NCBI GenBank assembly: GCA_034509735.1
Contig: JACGWO010000005.1
Span: 36,548,479-36,612,478, forward strand
DNA: 64,000 nucleotides
Source: Sesamum alatum
Lineage: Eukaryota > Streptophyta > Magnoliopsida > Lamiales > Pedaliaceae
Reading direction: 5' to 3'
Below the pieces are notes generated by a model, which saw only the letters and a program-made list of their open reading frames with translations, did no database searches and was not told the origin of the DNA. The position numbers and the translations under genes are program-made. The stretch's first letter is position 1, and each line of letters starts with the position of its first letter. Shown one piece after another: positions 32,034-46,481 of the stretch.

Positions 32034-33165
32034 CAGACAATGAATGGAATGGAGGCCCTGTCTTACATTGAATGTTGTACAAGATTACAAACAATTTCTG
32101 GAAATGGCTGCACCTATTCCTCACTCCAATAATCCTAATACTAATATGATGCATCTCTGGATTCATTTTCTTCATAATTTACACTTCTTCTCTGCTCCCT
32201 GGCCATTTCTTGAAATATGCTTATATAGGTCAGTGTTCCACATAAGTTGCAGAAGAGAAAATACTTTTAAAATCGGATTGAAAATCGAATCGATCAACTT
32301 ATTGGGTCACTGATTCGATCGATCGGGTTAGATTAAAAAATCGGTTGACTAGTACCTTATTATATACATATATATATATATGTAGCATATCCATATATCA
32401 ATAGATCAAATATACAAATTGCAACAATATTTTTATAAAATGGTATGATTTATAAATGAATACAATCCATAATAATTTAACGATAAAAAATCAACAAACC
32501 TCTTGGAGGAAGCAAATAAAATTTAAATTGAAAATTTTCCAAATACATTATATATGAATTGATTAAATAAATGCAATTTATAACAATATTTTAGCAATCA
32601 TTGTCTTCATATAATTCTTTTTAAAAAAATCCAAAAAAATTAGAGAAGTATAGAGAAAATGAAAAAGAAAATAGATTATGAAGGAAAGAAAAACTCTGTT
32701 GACTAATAGAAATGTTCATTGTTCGACATTAAAGAAGTATAAACCAAATGTAATTTAAGTATTTTTTCATTATCCCACATTGGAAAAGTATAAACCATTA
32801 TTAAACACTTTTCCATTTGTCTTACACTGGAAAAATATAAGGCAAGTTTAAGCTATTTACACTATAAATATGGTCATAGTTTATTTGAATAATTATCCAT
32901 GAAGCAATTGTCTATTTAATTTCTTCTCTCCTTATATACTTCACTATATTATTTTTTAGTGAAATATATATTATTAATTTAAATAAAAAACTTAGCAAAA
33001 CTGGGTCAACCGGCTTTGATCGGGTTTGGCCGGTTTTGATCGATTCACACCGGCCTAATTAGCACCGATTTTTCACCATTGACCCGGGCCGAACACTTGG
33101 CCGGTTCTCAATCGGATCGGTCGAACCGGCCGGTCCAATCCGGGTCTAACAACATTGATAAGAGA
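32034..33165. other. Spacer with hAT-like CCGGTT inverted-repeat element
   Basis: 33005-33160 ends CCGGCCGGTCCAATCCGGGTCTAACAACATTG; the reverse strand begins CAATGTTGTTAGACCCGG, as in common hAT-type MITEs. A weaker left counterpart (CAGTGTT, then AATCGGATTG and ATCGATCGGGTT) begins near 32231. No matching 8-bp flank was found, so the limits are uncertain. Confidence 0.4.
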
Positions 33166-34028
33166 AGTTTGAGTGCTCATATGCTTCAATGCCTCATCTT
33201 CCTAGCAATATGTCTTTTCATAACAAAATTGTCAGACTCATATGAAATTAAAACGGACATATTTTATGTAGTGTGGCACCAATCCAGTGGTAAGCCGCAT
33301 CAATGCTATTATTAAATTTGTCTATGGTTATCTATCTATTATTTGTTCATATGTTGTCATGATGATTGAAGCTTTTAATGAAACTGGCCAGCCTCAGTTA
33401 ATTCTGAAGGGAGGGAGTAATTCATTTTTACTCAAAACATGACAAAAGTTTGGGGAGGAATAGCCGTTTGCATCCAATGTTGATGTCCAATATTTATTGT
33501 GAGTATGGACTCATAAATGTTATTTTTTTTATGTGGTTATTACATATATAATTACATCAATATAACGATGCATTGAGTAATATATTAATTCAATTAATAT
33601 ATTAATATGAATAAAAATAGTAAATAAATTATAAATACTCACAGAAAATAAAATAAATATTCATACTTTGAATGTGACTCATGCCCATAATCTCGACCTG
33701 TGGATTGATTTTCAGTCTTATATCTATTTCCTTACGCTTACCTGTTGTGGACTTGTGGTAGAGAGAAAGTTGACCACCGAAAGTTAGGTCTACAAGGCAC
33801 AAAACTTTGTCACCCATTTTTCTTTTATTTACTTTCCTCGTATTTCTATGTCAAATAATTACAAAACCAAAATCGATAAAATCACATTTTTCGTCAATAA
33901 TTTAAATTAAATATATTTTTATTTTCATTCAATACGAGATTCTCAAAATAGATTTATAACTTTCATAAAGTTCCATTTTTAGTCTTTTTGCCAACTTCCA
34001 TTAGGTGATTGTTATTTTTCAAAAAGGA
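33166..34028. other. Intergenic DNA, no gene seen
   Basis: Frames at 33079-33315 and 33629-33817 show no domain and no splice context. AT-rich. Confidence 0.35.
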
Positions 34029-34360
34029 AAAATGCAAGCAATTCCCCTATGATATTGACAAATGTGCAAATTACCCCATATGAAAAATAAAATAATAATT
34101 TATATTTATGTATTTTTTAAAATAAATCAATTTACCTCCATGTGTTTTTTAAAATGGAGCAATTTATCTTCCTGTATTTTTTTAAAATGAATCAATTTAC
34201 CTCCCCATGTTTTTTTAAAATGGAGCAATTTACCCCTAGATAGGAGGATAAATTGCTCCATTTTGAAGAATATAGGAAGGTAAATTGCTATTTTATTTCC
34301 ATAAAAGAGTAATTTGCTCATTTGGAATATCAGATAAGTAAATTGCATTAAACCCTTTTT
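34029..34360. mobile_element. MITE-7: inverted repeat with internal tandem subrepeats
   Basis: A unit of about 38 bp (AATGGAGCAATTTACCTCC.ATGTTTTTTTAA) is repeated about four times from 34125 to 34240. The inverse then follows (GGATAAATTGCTCCATTTT). The outer ends ATGCAAGCAATTCCCC and TAAATTGCATTAAACCC match those of 35551-35748. Confidence 0.55.
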
Positions 34361-35550
34361 CAAAATGGAAGAGAGTGACTACATGACTTGCACATATTTT
34401 TTTCCGTCAATTTTCTAATGAGGTTGATTGGAGGAGTAAATGTGAGAACTTTTTAAAGTTACGAAATTATTTTTTTGGAATCTAGTAAACAATGAAATTA
34501 AAATTGTACCAAGCCTAAATTATGAGAAAAAAAAAATACTATTTCATGATGATACTGCACAATTCATGCTAAATTATTGCAGAATTAATTTATATTTTAA
34601 CTAGAAATTATGATACGTAATACTTACGCGCATAAATTTTAATAAAAATTTTATTTTATTGAATCTCATAACTTATTCCAGCATCTTAAAATTTATCGTT
34701 GCTTTACGAGTTCATGTAAAAACACTGTTTGATAATTTTTTCTAATGCATTAATTATCAATACAGTATTGTATCAAAATTAAATTAAAAATTAAAACTTC
34801 ATAAAATATTTGTTATATTGACAATGACGATTATAATTACATACAACACAAATACTAATATGTTATTTTTATTTCAATTAACAATAAATTTAAACAAAAT
34901 AGGAGTAAATTTAATTTTTGAGTACATGTAATTAATTGCATGGAATTAATTTTCCAAAGGAACTTAATTGAATAGAGTTGAAAAGTTGAGGGACATTTTT
35001 AGTATTACAATAATTTGGTGTAGTGGTATAAAAACTTCCGCTTGTGTATAAACCCTTTTCTCTTTATAATAGTATATATATATATATATATATAATAAAG
35101 TGTGACTGTGAAAAATAAGTGTAAAAATTTATTTATTTTTACTATAAAGTTATTAATTTGTAGCCTTTAGTTGTAAATTCGGTTTTCATTTAAAAATTGT
35201 AGTAGAGTGCATGCAAATTATATAGAAAATAATCGACCAAACTTAGGTTAATTGGTAAAATTGAGATTTAATTACTATACCATTACGAAGTCGGATTATA
35301 GGTTTGTGTTTATTTTTAACAATAATTATTTGTCTGTTTTAATATAATTGGTTGTTATTAAATACTAACAAGTAAAATTATAGCAAAATTTAAAATATAT
35401 TTCTGGATATCATAAAAGAACATTCCCTGTGGCCCCTCCACTTCCTGCGCAAATTAGCACGGACCTCCATTTGGAACCGCCACCACCACTACTCAGTACT
35501 CGGGGACTCTTTCGTACATTCAGCCCCACTTTCACACTTTTCTCGGGAAA
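34361..35550. other. AT-rich intergenic DNA, no gene seen
   Basis: (TA)n at 35068-35093. Nothing else recognised. Confidence 0.35.
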
Positions 35551-35748
35551 AAATGAAAGCAAGCCCACGTGATATTGCAAATGTATAAATTATCCCCCTA
35601 TAAAAAAATAAATAGCAATTTACCCCTTTGTAAATAGCAATTTACCCCCTTTATTTTAAAAAATATAGGAAAATAATTTATTATTTCTTTTTATAGAGGG
35701 ATAATTTACTCATTTGCAATATCACGTGAAAAAAAAACATTAAACCCT
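35551..35748. mobile_element. Shorter MITE-7 copy
   Basis: AATGAAAGCAAGCCCACGTGATATTGCAAATG at the left, split around TATAAATTATCCCCC, and an inverse right end (TAATTTACTCATTTGCAATATCACGTG). Same family as 34029-34360. Confidence 0.55.
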
Positions 35749-36267
35749 GTTCTTTTGTCATTTCTCATAGATTCCCCCCAACTTCTCCCCTGCCAGAGAC
35801 GGTCAATTCCCCACACTACCCTTACTTTTCCCCTTTAATTACACTCCTCTAATCAAAACCCTGTCCCAGTATCCAAAGCTGCACACACACACACACACAC
35901 ACTTAATATATACATACACATTGTTGTTCCTATCGCCTTCCCTTTCTGAAACACTTTTCCCCACACAATCGGCGACTCTCTCTCTCTCTCTCTCTGCACA
36001 ATGTTCTATGTATAGGTGGTGGTAGCACACATGCAAATGCAGACGGTTAATCAGAAAGCCTGTGAGCTCTTTCTCTACTAAAAGCTTTCCTTCTTTTTGC
36101 AGTTTTGGTTGTTACTTCGGAGGTATGTAGAAGCTGTTTATTGTGACGAGAAATGAAGTTTTTTTGAGAGAGAATCTGATTTATCTGTGTAATCATGTGT
36201 TTGATTATTATCAGGAGTTAGTCTCCTGTGAGATCTGAAGCACTGGTGTGTGAGGCGATTTAAAGGA
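35749..36267 (+). promoter_or_regulatory. CIP7 promoter and 5' UTR, with probable leader intron
   Basis: A (CA)n tract at about 35881-35902 and (CT)n at 35976-35995, typical of plant 5' leaders. A probable 5' UTR intron runs from GTATGTAG (36123) to TTATCAG (36214), leaving about 50 leader bases before the start codon. The transcription start is not fixed. Confidence 0.5.
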
Positions 36268-39200
36268 ATGAAGGCGAGTACTCGCCTCAGCTCCGCTGTT
36301 TTTCAGCTCACTCCGACTCGAACAAGGTGTGTATATTATGTTATGTCGTTTTGATTTCCTTGGATCACTTTTATGTTAGCTTTGCTGACTGATATGTTCC
36401 GGTTTTGTGCGAGTTGATATGGACGTGCGCTTGTAATTTTTTGTACTTATGATGTGATGTGACGACGTTGTCACGTTTAGTTATTTACACTGGGCTTTGG
36501 TTGTTTGGTGAACTGATTTTGTGTGTATTGTTTGTGACTTTTAGCTTATGCAATAGCATTCATTATGTAGAACTTTGCTCTACAACTCTTTTTTGCTTTT
36601 ACATGTAAGTACATACTTTATTTGTACCATGAAAAGTGGATGTTGAATTTTAAAGACTTGGTTTTTGAGATTTCAGCTGCCGACATTATCTGGAAGTTGT
36701 ATGTCGATTAATGGTGATAGGGTGATTCATGTTGATTAATAGTAAAAATGATTGCTTGGAAATGGTGGATAATGTCCATATTTTCTGCTGGGGTTGATTC
36801 GTGGAACTCAATTGGTCTGGAACAGAGAAGATTCAGTTTCTGTTATTGGTGGCTGGTTTCTCTATTTGATTTGTTGAAAAAGATACTACTAGTATGTCTA
36901 CTCATATGAGAAGATATAAGAAATTCCTGAGAATTATGCATGGCAAAACACTATCGATAATGAAGTTATTTTGTTCTATACTCTTTCTTAATTGTTTTAG
37001 AGGTATGAGAGAACTTAATCTTCATTTGCTATTCTCGAATGCGATTACCATAGTTAAAATGTTTTGGAGTACTTCAAGTTTCAATCTGCTACTTCATACT
37101 CTTGGTCTGATGGTGTTCCAATTATCAGATGTGATTTGTTTATCATAGCCAATGGCAAGAAAGAGAAAATTGCTTCCGGGTTGCTAAATCCATTTCTTGC
37201 CCACTTAAAGGCTGCTCAAGATCAGATTGCTAAAGGTGGTTATTCAATTTTGCTTGAGCCAGAAACTGATGTTGATGCAGCATGGTTTACAAAGGCCACT
37301 ATGGAAAGGTTTGCCTGCAATATAATGTTATACCTCGTACTGGTGTGTTGAATATCTGCTTGCACTTTTCTGATGCTATGGTTGAAGCTGGCTCTAGTGG
37401 TTCCTACTCTTGTCCTAAGCAATTTGATGGAGTGTACCCCTGTTTTGAGAATTTAATGATTGAAACATTCACTGAGGACGTTAAGGTAAAAACTACCAAG
37501 TCATGGAATCATATTCTGGAACATTGTTTGTTTATCTTGATATTGACTAATATGTTAAGTTTTCAATGAAGAGTTAATGAATGAATTCAACCTGACAATT
37601 GATATTTCCTTTTTCTAAGAAACCTGATAGATTTGCAATCTTTCAAATGGCTTCAATATTTGCATCAGCATGAAGTGTTTTCTTCTGGAAATATTTTCTA
37701 TGTCCTTTTATGATGAAATAGAGAAGTTCTCTACAAATATAAGCTAGCCATTTATGTATGTTGAGTTAAACAATATATCTCTTTCTTTTTACCTCTAAAC
37801 TGCAACATTGAACTGTAATTGGCTTGGAACGTTGAGTGTGAGTTCACCAAATATGAACATGCTCCAATCAATCATCTATTGCACCATACTCGGACTAGTT
37901 CAATATCATTTCACATATCATACTTGGATTTGAAGCTAAGTTTCTGGTCTGAGAGATTAATACATTTTCCACATATTTTCTAATTGAACAGGTTTGTTCG
38001 TTTTGTGAGCACTCCCGAGATCTTGGAACGTGTATACACAATAGAAACTGAGATCTTACAGATTCAGGAGGCAATTGCCATGCAGAGCAACAATGATATG
38101 GGGCAAAGCATTGTAAACTACTAACCATCTCTGTGTGCTCGTCTATTTAATATGTTTTTGTTAAACTTTTATTTTGCTTGACAGGTGGAAGATCATCAAG
38201 AAAAACTTCGGGGAGGTTGTGAAGGTACCTAGAAACAGAATTGTGTATTTTCAATCTTTACAAAAGAGGGTATCCTTGTGCTTCTCTATCTCTCTCCCTT
38301 TCAACAAGTCCTGATGATATTGCTTCACTATTATGCTTTCTCCGTTCTGTTGTTGTTGTTGTGGTTGTTTTTTTGTCTCTCTATTATTCTACCTCTCCTT
38401 TTTTTTTTGTTGATTTGAGTTTAGCCTTGAAGTAAGAGTCTTAACGGGAAGCAAGACGAATTTGTTTTCTTCATTGATATTTTCACTCGTTCCTTATTTG
38501 TACTTAGTCACTAAGTTTATTTTTTCCGTTTAAAGGTGTATATATGCATTCGTGTAAAATTACTGTGTCTGAGCTTTCCAGTGATTAACAAAGTACTAAG
38601 TAATGCTAAATTATGGACAGCTAACAAATCTGTGCCTGATGCTAATGAGGAGAAAGCGATTGTCCTTTACAAGGTGATTAGGCAGTCAGCATTTGTTCCT
38701 TTGATTCAGTTTATTACTTGTTTTAATACTGTCTCGTTTTTTCTGACAGCCTGGGGCACCTCTGCCTGAACCCAATGGATCATGCTCGGAGGAGGAAAAT
38801 TCAAAGTATGTACGGTAGTGCCATCATATAGAACTTTGAAAGTGAGTTACATAGGGCACACTTATGTTTGTTTTCCTGTGGCTGATCCTGTGGGTTAAGC
38901 AAAACTATATAGAGGTTATGTGGTATTAGGAGTGGGAAATGATGCAGTTGTAGTTGAAGACTACATAATATATATAATATATATATATATTGTGCATAAA
39001 AGATAATCTTCTTGTGGCACTATACATTTGTCCTAGATGCGTGTGACATATATTTGCTGTTTTTCCCTTGTTTTGGCTTTGTTTTCAAACCCACAAGAAG
39101 ATCACCATATGTTGCTGGTCTACTCTATCCGCCTTTATCTCCCTGTCAACGTGTTTCTCTTGCCTCAGTACTCTACTTTGGCACCCAATCCCTTTTCAAC

Positions 39201-42200
39201 TGGAGTTTGTGTTTTATTAAGCCCAGAATGATAGATGCATTATCAATACTTACTAAAGAGGCGTGTGGGGTTATGTGGTAGTTTTGGTAAATGCTAAAAC
39301 ATACTCTTAAGAATATAAACGACGGGAAATGCCAAATAGACATCATTCTGTGATGTCTGCGTGCACGCCTAACAGAACACGAAAGCATGTTCTCTTAGTT
39401 TGAATTTGTACAATTATTTCAGTTTTCTCTTGGGTGAGTTCATGCATGATCTTCTGAAACTTCCAAGTGTGCTTGCCTGCTTGCTGCTGCACCAACATTT
39501 TGAACAAGATTTTACTGGTGGTTTAAAATTTTGACCTAGCAATGTTAAATGTTTAGACTGGTTCGATATTATATTCCTTCATGTTGCTTTTTTCTTCTTC
39601 TCTCAAGTTCAATTAAGTTGTGCATCTGAATTTGTTCAAGTCCACAGTTATCCGAATTGAGATTAAAAATCAGGGGAGCCCACACCATGATATCTACAGA
39701 AGTTTCCCAACATTAGTGAGAACTTATTGTCTCCTCTTTTAATTTGTTTAATATCCTCTGTGGTTACCATGATTTGCAAAAAGAGTTTAATGGGATTTCA
39801 TGCAGAACGTCTAACATGGCAAAGAAGAAGTATGTGATATTGGACTTGGATATCCTATAATGTCTATTTGTTTGGGCATGCTCTTATCTGCTTCAATTAT
39901 TTGAACTTGACCAAGAAAATAGATGAAGTTTAAGGCAAGACCACGATAGCAGATATCTATAAACTAATTGCCGTTTTATTTAAATGTTGAAACAGAGTTC
40001 AGCTTCTGAAAGTCCTTGAGACCCGTAAAAGAATGCTACAGAAAGAACAAGGAATGGCCTTTGCACGTGCTGCAGCTGCAGGCTTTGATATCGATCACGT
40101 GGCACTACTCGTGTCCTTTGCTGAGTGTTTTGGAGCCTTGCGTTTATTGTGAGCTTCTTCTTCTGCCCCTCTCCATGAGAAGTATAGGAAAAACCTGGAA
40201 TATTTTTTGCATAGAGAAGCTTTCTTGGGAGATCTCCATATAATTGACTATATATATTCAACAGCGAAGCATGCTCTAGGTTCATGGACCTGTGGAAATG
40301 TAAGCACGAAACTGGGGAATGGCTCGATATTGAAGCATCAGAAGCATTGTCCACTCTGTCAGACTTCTCAGCTACGAATGCATCCGGTATTATTCTCTCT
40401 GCCACACACAACCAACATGATTCATCCAATCATGAGGCGGGTTCACTGGATAATGGGAAATCAGACTCAACATATAACGCATGTAAGATCAAGTCTTTCA
40501 TAGGTCTTCAACGAATCTTGTCCAGTTTTTAACCAAAAAATTACGGCTTTGTTTGGTTTTATTTTTGTAGTGAATTTGTTTGTTTTGTGGAAAACAGAAA
40601 TACAATGTTGAAGATAGGTTGGTTGTCTTGGGAAGATTAAAGTATGTGTTGGGAGAGAACTATAAGATAATTTTGGCGAAACAATGGGAAACATTACTTG
40701 TATTCTGAGCATCTTTGGAATACCTAAATAAAAACAAACAAAGCTGTAGTACTACAATTTATCTTTTTGTTTGAAATATTTAAATAGTCATCAAATTCTT
40801 CTTACTACTCCAGTCTTTATCATTTCATCTGCTCCAGTGCTTCATCATTTTCCAATTCCACTCTTACACATCAGCACACCATGCAGAATAGGGTTTCAGT
40901 ATTTAATGTTTGAGAAGTCAGCTTGGTAGAGGCTTTAGCTGTGTTTCTGACTTTTTGAGCTGTCGAACTGATCCATTTAAAGGATTATTACTTCTCACTT
41001 GTGGATTATCATCCGATGTAAGTATTGCCTTGTCTCCTATGGTTTGAGATAGTAGTGCACTGGTTTCAAAGAGCACTGGTGGTACAGGATTATGCCGAGC
41101 ACAATGAGTTTGGGCTGTGCTTTGTCTGGCTGGGGCTGTTTCCTTAAGCCTTCAGAAAGCCACAGTTCATTTGTCATAAATACTTGCTATTGCATCTGCA
41201 GTTCTAGAATGGGGGGTTTACCGGTTGACTCCAGTGCTTTAGTTATGTCGGCATCTTCACTTTTCAGTTTAAATAGGAATATCGAACACCTTACTGTTGA
41301 CTCCTGTAAAGGGTAAGACAGTTGCTACATTTACCTTAACGGTCTTAACATTGTTCTAATTGTTTTGCTATACATATTTGTAGGAGACACTTTATCATTA
41401 GGCGTGAGTTGTTATAATATTATTATATCTTTCAGCGTACTATTGCTGTTAAGGGGGTAATTATCCATGAAACTGGAGTCCTAAATTGAACACCTGGCAG
41501 GATCCCCCTTGGTGATATATCTTATACGGTGATTCACTTTATGTTTGTTAACTGTTGAATAGGCCTGGAGATCTCTGTTTGGTGCACATAGTTGGTATTA
41601 GGCCAGGTTAAGTAACACAAGTTATAGGGCATTTAAGTGTTTTTTTAATGTGTTCTCAAGCACTAGTAGTTCTCAATGGCGTTTTTCTGATGAACGCATA
41701 CCAGTATTTGAATATGCCAGAAAATATCTTTCTTTTTTATCTGGAAGATGGTTGAGATGTCATGTATACTTGGTTTGAATTCCAGCAGATAACCCAGCCC
41801 CAAATGGTCAGCAAGAATATTTTCAAGGACAGTTTCCTCAGATTGTGTTTCCACCATGGCCTATGCATGCTCTGCCGGGCGCGCAGCCAGGATTTCAAGC
41901 AATCCCTGTGCAAGGAATACCATACTATCAGACTTATGCAGGGAATGGACCCTTTTTTCAGTCACCTCACCACCCAGTGGAGCATTCCTTGTCAAATATT
42001 GGTCAGTCAGGACTGAAAATGCAATCACTTGATGGTGGGGATAGTAATGCTGGATCAGAAATGTGGGAGCTTGACAAGACAAAATCACTGGATGACACAG
42101 ATGCAGAAGTTTCACGAAGTAGGAAACCACGGAAAAAAGCTGGCAGATCTGACAAAAAGCAATCAGGCATGGTTGTAATACGAAACATTAATTACATCAC

Positions 42201-45200
42201 TTCTAAAGAGAAGAAATCTGGTAGTGAAACAAACTCAAATTCAGATTCTGACATTGATACAGAAGATGAAAATTCTGAGACTGATGATCATGGTATGATT
42301 CATCAGAATAATAAGAGATATTCCAAAATTAAAGGAGATCAATTGAAGTCTCAAGATAAGTTGAACTTCAGCAATGATGAAGTCTCTAATTCCAGAAAGG
42401 ATACTGATGATGGATATTGGCAGGCATTTCAAAGTTGTTTATTGAGAGGAAGTGATGAAGATGTTCGTGGTGGGAACGAGAGCATGTTTGCAATGGAAAA
42501 GGATGTTATAATAAAGAGACGCTCAAACACTGTGATAGTTGATCCCTTGGAACTTGGTGCACGGGAGACAGGTGAAATACAAGATACTAGGATGAGCGAC
42601 ATCACCAGATTCAGTGGAAGTACATCCTGTAGGCCCAGAGGATCAGGTGATGATGCTATATTTTCCAGTGTGGATAATGATTTCAGGGGATCAAATGATC
42701 AAACCCATATTCAGTTTGATGAAACGAACGGGAGCAAGATTGTATCTAGGCCAGTACATGAAGATTTTATAGTTGGCAGTCAACAGACCCAAGCAATTTT
42801 CAGGAATTCATCAGATCCACTAGCACTTAATGGTTTTGAGGGTGTGATTGGTAAGATGGATAGAGAACCCACACATGGAATGAGTGATGAAACTTTCATT
42901 GTTCCATTTAGGTCAATGTCAATAGATCAAGATGGACAAGCAGATAGAACCGCTATTGATGTAGATTCTGAGATTCCAATATCAAATAAAAAGTTGGATT
43001 CTGAGGGAAATAGGAACAGAGTATACTATGAGCCTGATGATTTCAGCTTGATGCCTGAGAGGGAAATAGAAAAGGGTTTTGTTGGATATGACCCTGCTCT
43101 AGACTACGAAATGCAGGTGTGTGTGGAGTCACAGGAGCAAGAGGGAAAAGATGTTTCTGAAGTGAAAGGAGGGTTAAAGAAATCAGACAAGGATCGGAGG
43201 TCAAAGGTTACTTCAGACTCTGTGCATAGGCAAAGAACTGGAGGCCCTTCAATGAAGGGAAAACCACTGAAGATGAGTCCTTCAGAAGATGCACGAGTCC
43301 GTGCTGAGAAGTTGAGATCCTATAAAGCTGATCTGCAGAGAATGAAGAAAGAGAAGGTACAATATAGTAATATCTTGTCCACACCTGGTGTGGCAATATT
43401 CAACCCACTCTTGTGGCATGTGGCTTTAACCTTTCCATGTGATTAGTTCACATTCCAAGGCGGGTAACTAATTGCAAGCCTAATGTGTTTACAATTGCCT
43501 TATAATTGGTTGGCGTGGCCACACCAGGTGTTTAGTTTGAAATTGCAATTATTTTATCTGCATGATACTCTTAAGCACAAAAGTCTTTTGTAGAGTATTA
43601 AGGATAATGGAAGAGCATTGACATGTTCTTATAATCGTATTGTTTGTACACAGACCAAAACTAGTTATCATTGGTGTATTGAACCACATCAATGCATTCC
43701 TTCCCTTCTCACTAGTTAATTGAGGATCATTATGGATCTCATGGTGGGAAGTATCATTACCATGAAGCTGTTCTACTTTCTTGATGGACTTCTAAAATTC
43801 TGATATTCTTTCTTTATAGGAAGAGGCAGAAATGAAGCGCCTCGAAGCTTTAAAGCTAGAGAGACAAAAGAGAATTGCTGCTCGAGGCAGTTTCTCCTCT
43901 AGAAAGTCATCTGTACTCTCACCTCAGACAAAGCAATTTCCAGCAAAACTTTCTCCAGCCACCAACAGAGGATCCAAGTTTAGTGATTCGGACCCTGGGT
44001 CATCATCACCCTTGCAGAGATCCAAAATTAGAACTTCACTTGGTTCAACTGAGCTGCTTAAGACCTCTAAATCTAGTAAATTAATTGAGATTAGCCACAT
44101 GAGAGGGAATAGGTTGACCAGATCCTCATCATCATTGTCTGAGTCGAAAAGAGAAAGCAATGGCGGCACACCTGATTCAAAGGCTCCCATGGCCCGAATT
44201 AGAAGATTATCAGAGCCGAAACCTGTCGCCAGTCCTGTTACTTCAGTTAAGGATCGAAGTGCTGAAGCAGTATCAAGACGGAAGTTGTCCGAGGGGCCTG
44301 ATAAGAACAAAATATCTGCTATCATAAACCTTGATAAAAGTAAGGCTGCAACTCTACCTGAATTGAAGATTAAAACATCAACAACACACATAAATGCAGG
44401 TGAGAACATATCGAGTGTGGAGGATCAGAAGGTAAATGGAATAAAGCCATCCAGTTTTTGTGAAAATGCTGAACTAAATGGGAGTAATTGCATTACAGCA
44501 CATCAAACTGATGCAGATGAGAACACAGTCATTGAGAAAACTGTTGTGATGCTTGAATATGAAAAACCCTCTATTCCACCTTTGCATTCATCTGAAGGGA
44601 AGTCAGAGGTAACGAATCGAAGGTATGATGATGGAGACACAGGAGCGAAAAGTGACGTAATATCTGAGTTGGCTCCTATACATGGTCCTGCTTCACCCAT
44701 GGATGGAGTTGATGGAGATCCCAAAATTTGCCAACTACAGAACCAATTGGGTAATTCTAATGAGGTACGGTTGTAAACCCAAGGATATCTGTGTTTATAA
44801 CATAAAACAAAAAAATAGTTGTAGGTTTGACTCTCGATCTTTTTATCAGTATTCCTTACTGTGCTATGTAGTACTTTTCGACATTGCTTCAATTCAGGCT
44901 TTCAAGGAAAAATACAGGGGTAAAAGAAACAATACATGTGATCCTTGTTGGATCAGTGTTTATGAATGTTCAGCAAACCAGTTAAATGTGGTAATGGACT
45001 GTAATTTACAGGCCGCACTCACCACTTGAATTTTTAGTTGGTGATATCAAGAGTTGTCACTAATATAATTATGCCCCTTTTTCTCTGGTCAGTAATTGAT
45101 ACACCAATTTCATAGCAGAAAGCATAGTAAATATCGGACAATATTTGTTGACCATGAATTCTGATAAACAAGTTTCCAATTTCATGGTTAAGCTTGGCTA

Positions 45201-46481
45201 CCTTCCTTTTTACTTCAATAATCAAATGGGATACTGATGAGTATGCTGTATTACCAGGTAAGAACAGTCTATCAAGAGCAGGTGCCTCCCAACTGTGCTA
45301 ACATTGCGGTTGCTGAAAAGCCTGATCGGGATGTTTCTGCTCATGACTCCTCTGTGGAAGACCCTTGCACTGGTCAGGCATCATGTGGTAAATCACCCCA
45401 AGTAAGCTCAGGAGTGGTGGCAAGAGTAGAAACAGTTAAAGCACACATCCCTGATATAAAAACCCTGAAATTGGACAAGAATCCAGTTTTGGAGAAGACT
45501 CTTTCAAAGGAACCATCAAAAGGTTTAAGACGGCTTCTGAAGTTTGGGAAGAAAAATCACACTTCATCATATGTGGATCAAAGTTTTGATTCAGAATGTA
45601 CGAGTGTTGATGGTACTGAGCATGATGATAGTGCAAGGAATACTGCTTCAACAAGTGAAGGTGATGTACTTGTAACTACTCTGCAGACTTCCCTATGAAT
45701 CATAGACAACTGGTTCCGCAAAATTGACCTTTAGATGCACTATCCAGGTTGGAAAATTAGCTACTTTGGCCAGCAAACTGATATCAGGATATACTATCAC
45801 TTTGTTTATATCAAATGACAGGATGATAATATGGTAACAATTGTGGAGAATTGACCTTGTCATTTGTTTACTTGTATCGTCAATTATGCTGGATTTCATA
45901 GCCTTCGTGGATACTTTTGCTCAAATTTTCTGCATCTTAGCGACATCCTATGTTTGAAAATTTTAATTAGTTGAATTTAAGATTAAGTTGAGAAAGACCA
46001 CTATAGTTCTTTAAGTAGATACCCAAATGCAAGGGAAAGAATGACAAATTGCTTATAAATGCTGCGTATGATATAGAGGCATGAAACCTTTTTTCACCTT
46101 TGATTTCTACTATTTAAAAAGTTGACCTTGATAAAGTTCTTCAAGTTTTCCAACAAAATTTTTGTGCTCACTGATCTTGCAATTCAGTGGAACTTGTTAA
46201 CTTCTGTTCTGCTTTTACAATTTAAATGGTCAACCTGCTGACTTGTTTTTGGTGTGCTCTCAGTTGGCACATTGAGAAATCTAATCTGGCAAGATGAAAC
46301 ACCTACTGCTGGTAATGCTTCTCAGAAGAGTAAGTGCTTTGATTACACTGGTCCTGTTGAGTTCTTTAGTTCCTTTGGCTAAAATCTTATTCGTTATTCC
46401 TATTTTATTTCAGTTTCTCGCCATTTCTCTTTACTATCGCCCTTCCGGAGCAAAACAAATCAAAAGAAACAAGCATCATAG
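36268..46481 (+). CDS. CIP7: COP1-interacting protein 7 (CIP7)
   Basis: Thirteen coding exons, 1310 codons, all phases consistent: 36268-36326, 37129-37308, 37992-38112, 38185-38224, 38621-38673, 38750-38805, 39996-40148, 40265-40482, 41786-43356, 43820-44764, 45258-45660, 46264-46329, 46414-46481. The N-terminus (MKASTRLSSAVFQLTPTRTR, then IASGLLNPFLAHLKAAQ) is the hallmark of the family. Exon 9 encodes a long acidic and Ser-rich region. Residues near 797-840 form a basic coiled-coil stretch (DLQRMKKEK, LERQKRIAARG). The C-terminus ends SRHFSLLSPFRSK plus a short basic tail. In Arabidopsis CIP7 is a nuclear protein bound by the COP1 ubiquitin ligase and promotes light-induced gene expression. 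It is intact here and convergent with the PP2C-like gene 616 bp away. Intron 6 holds a (TA)n tract. Confidence 0.93.

Noticed and set aside
32231..33160. Full hAT transposon
   Set aside because: Only the right end is convincing. No matching 8-bp flank and no transposase frame, so it is kept as a low-confidence repeat.
36894..37148. 84-codon frame in CIP7 intron 1
   Set aside because: It crosses the exon 2 acceptor in the wrong frame; intron sequence.
43357..43446. Continuation of CIP7 exon 9 past MKKEK to a stop
   Set aside because: A GT donor follows AAG at 43356, and the next exon (EEAEMKRLEALKLERQ) restores the family sequence in phase.
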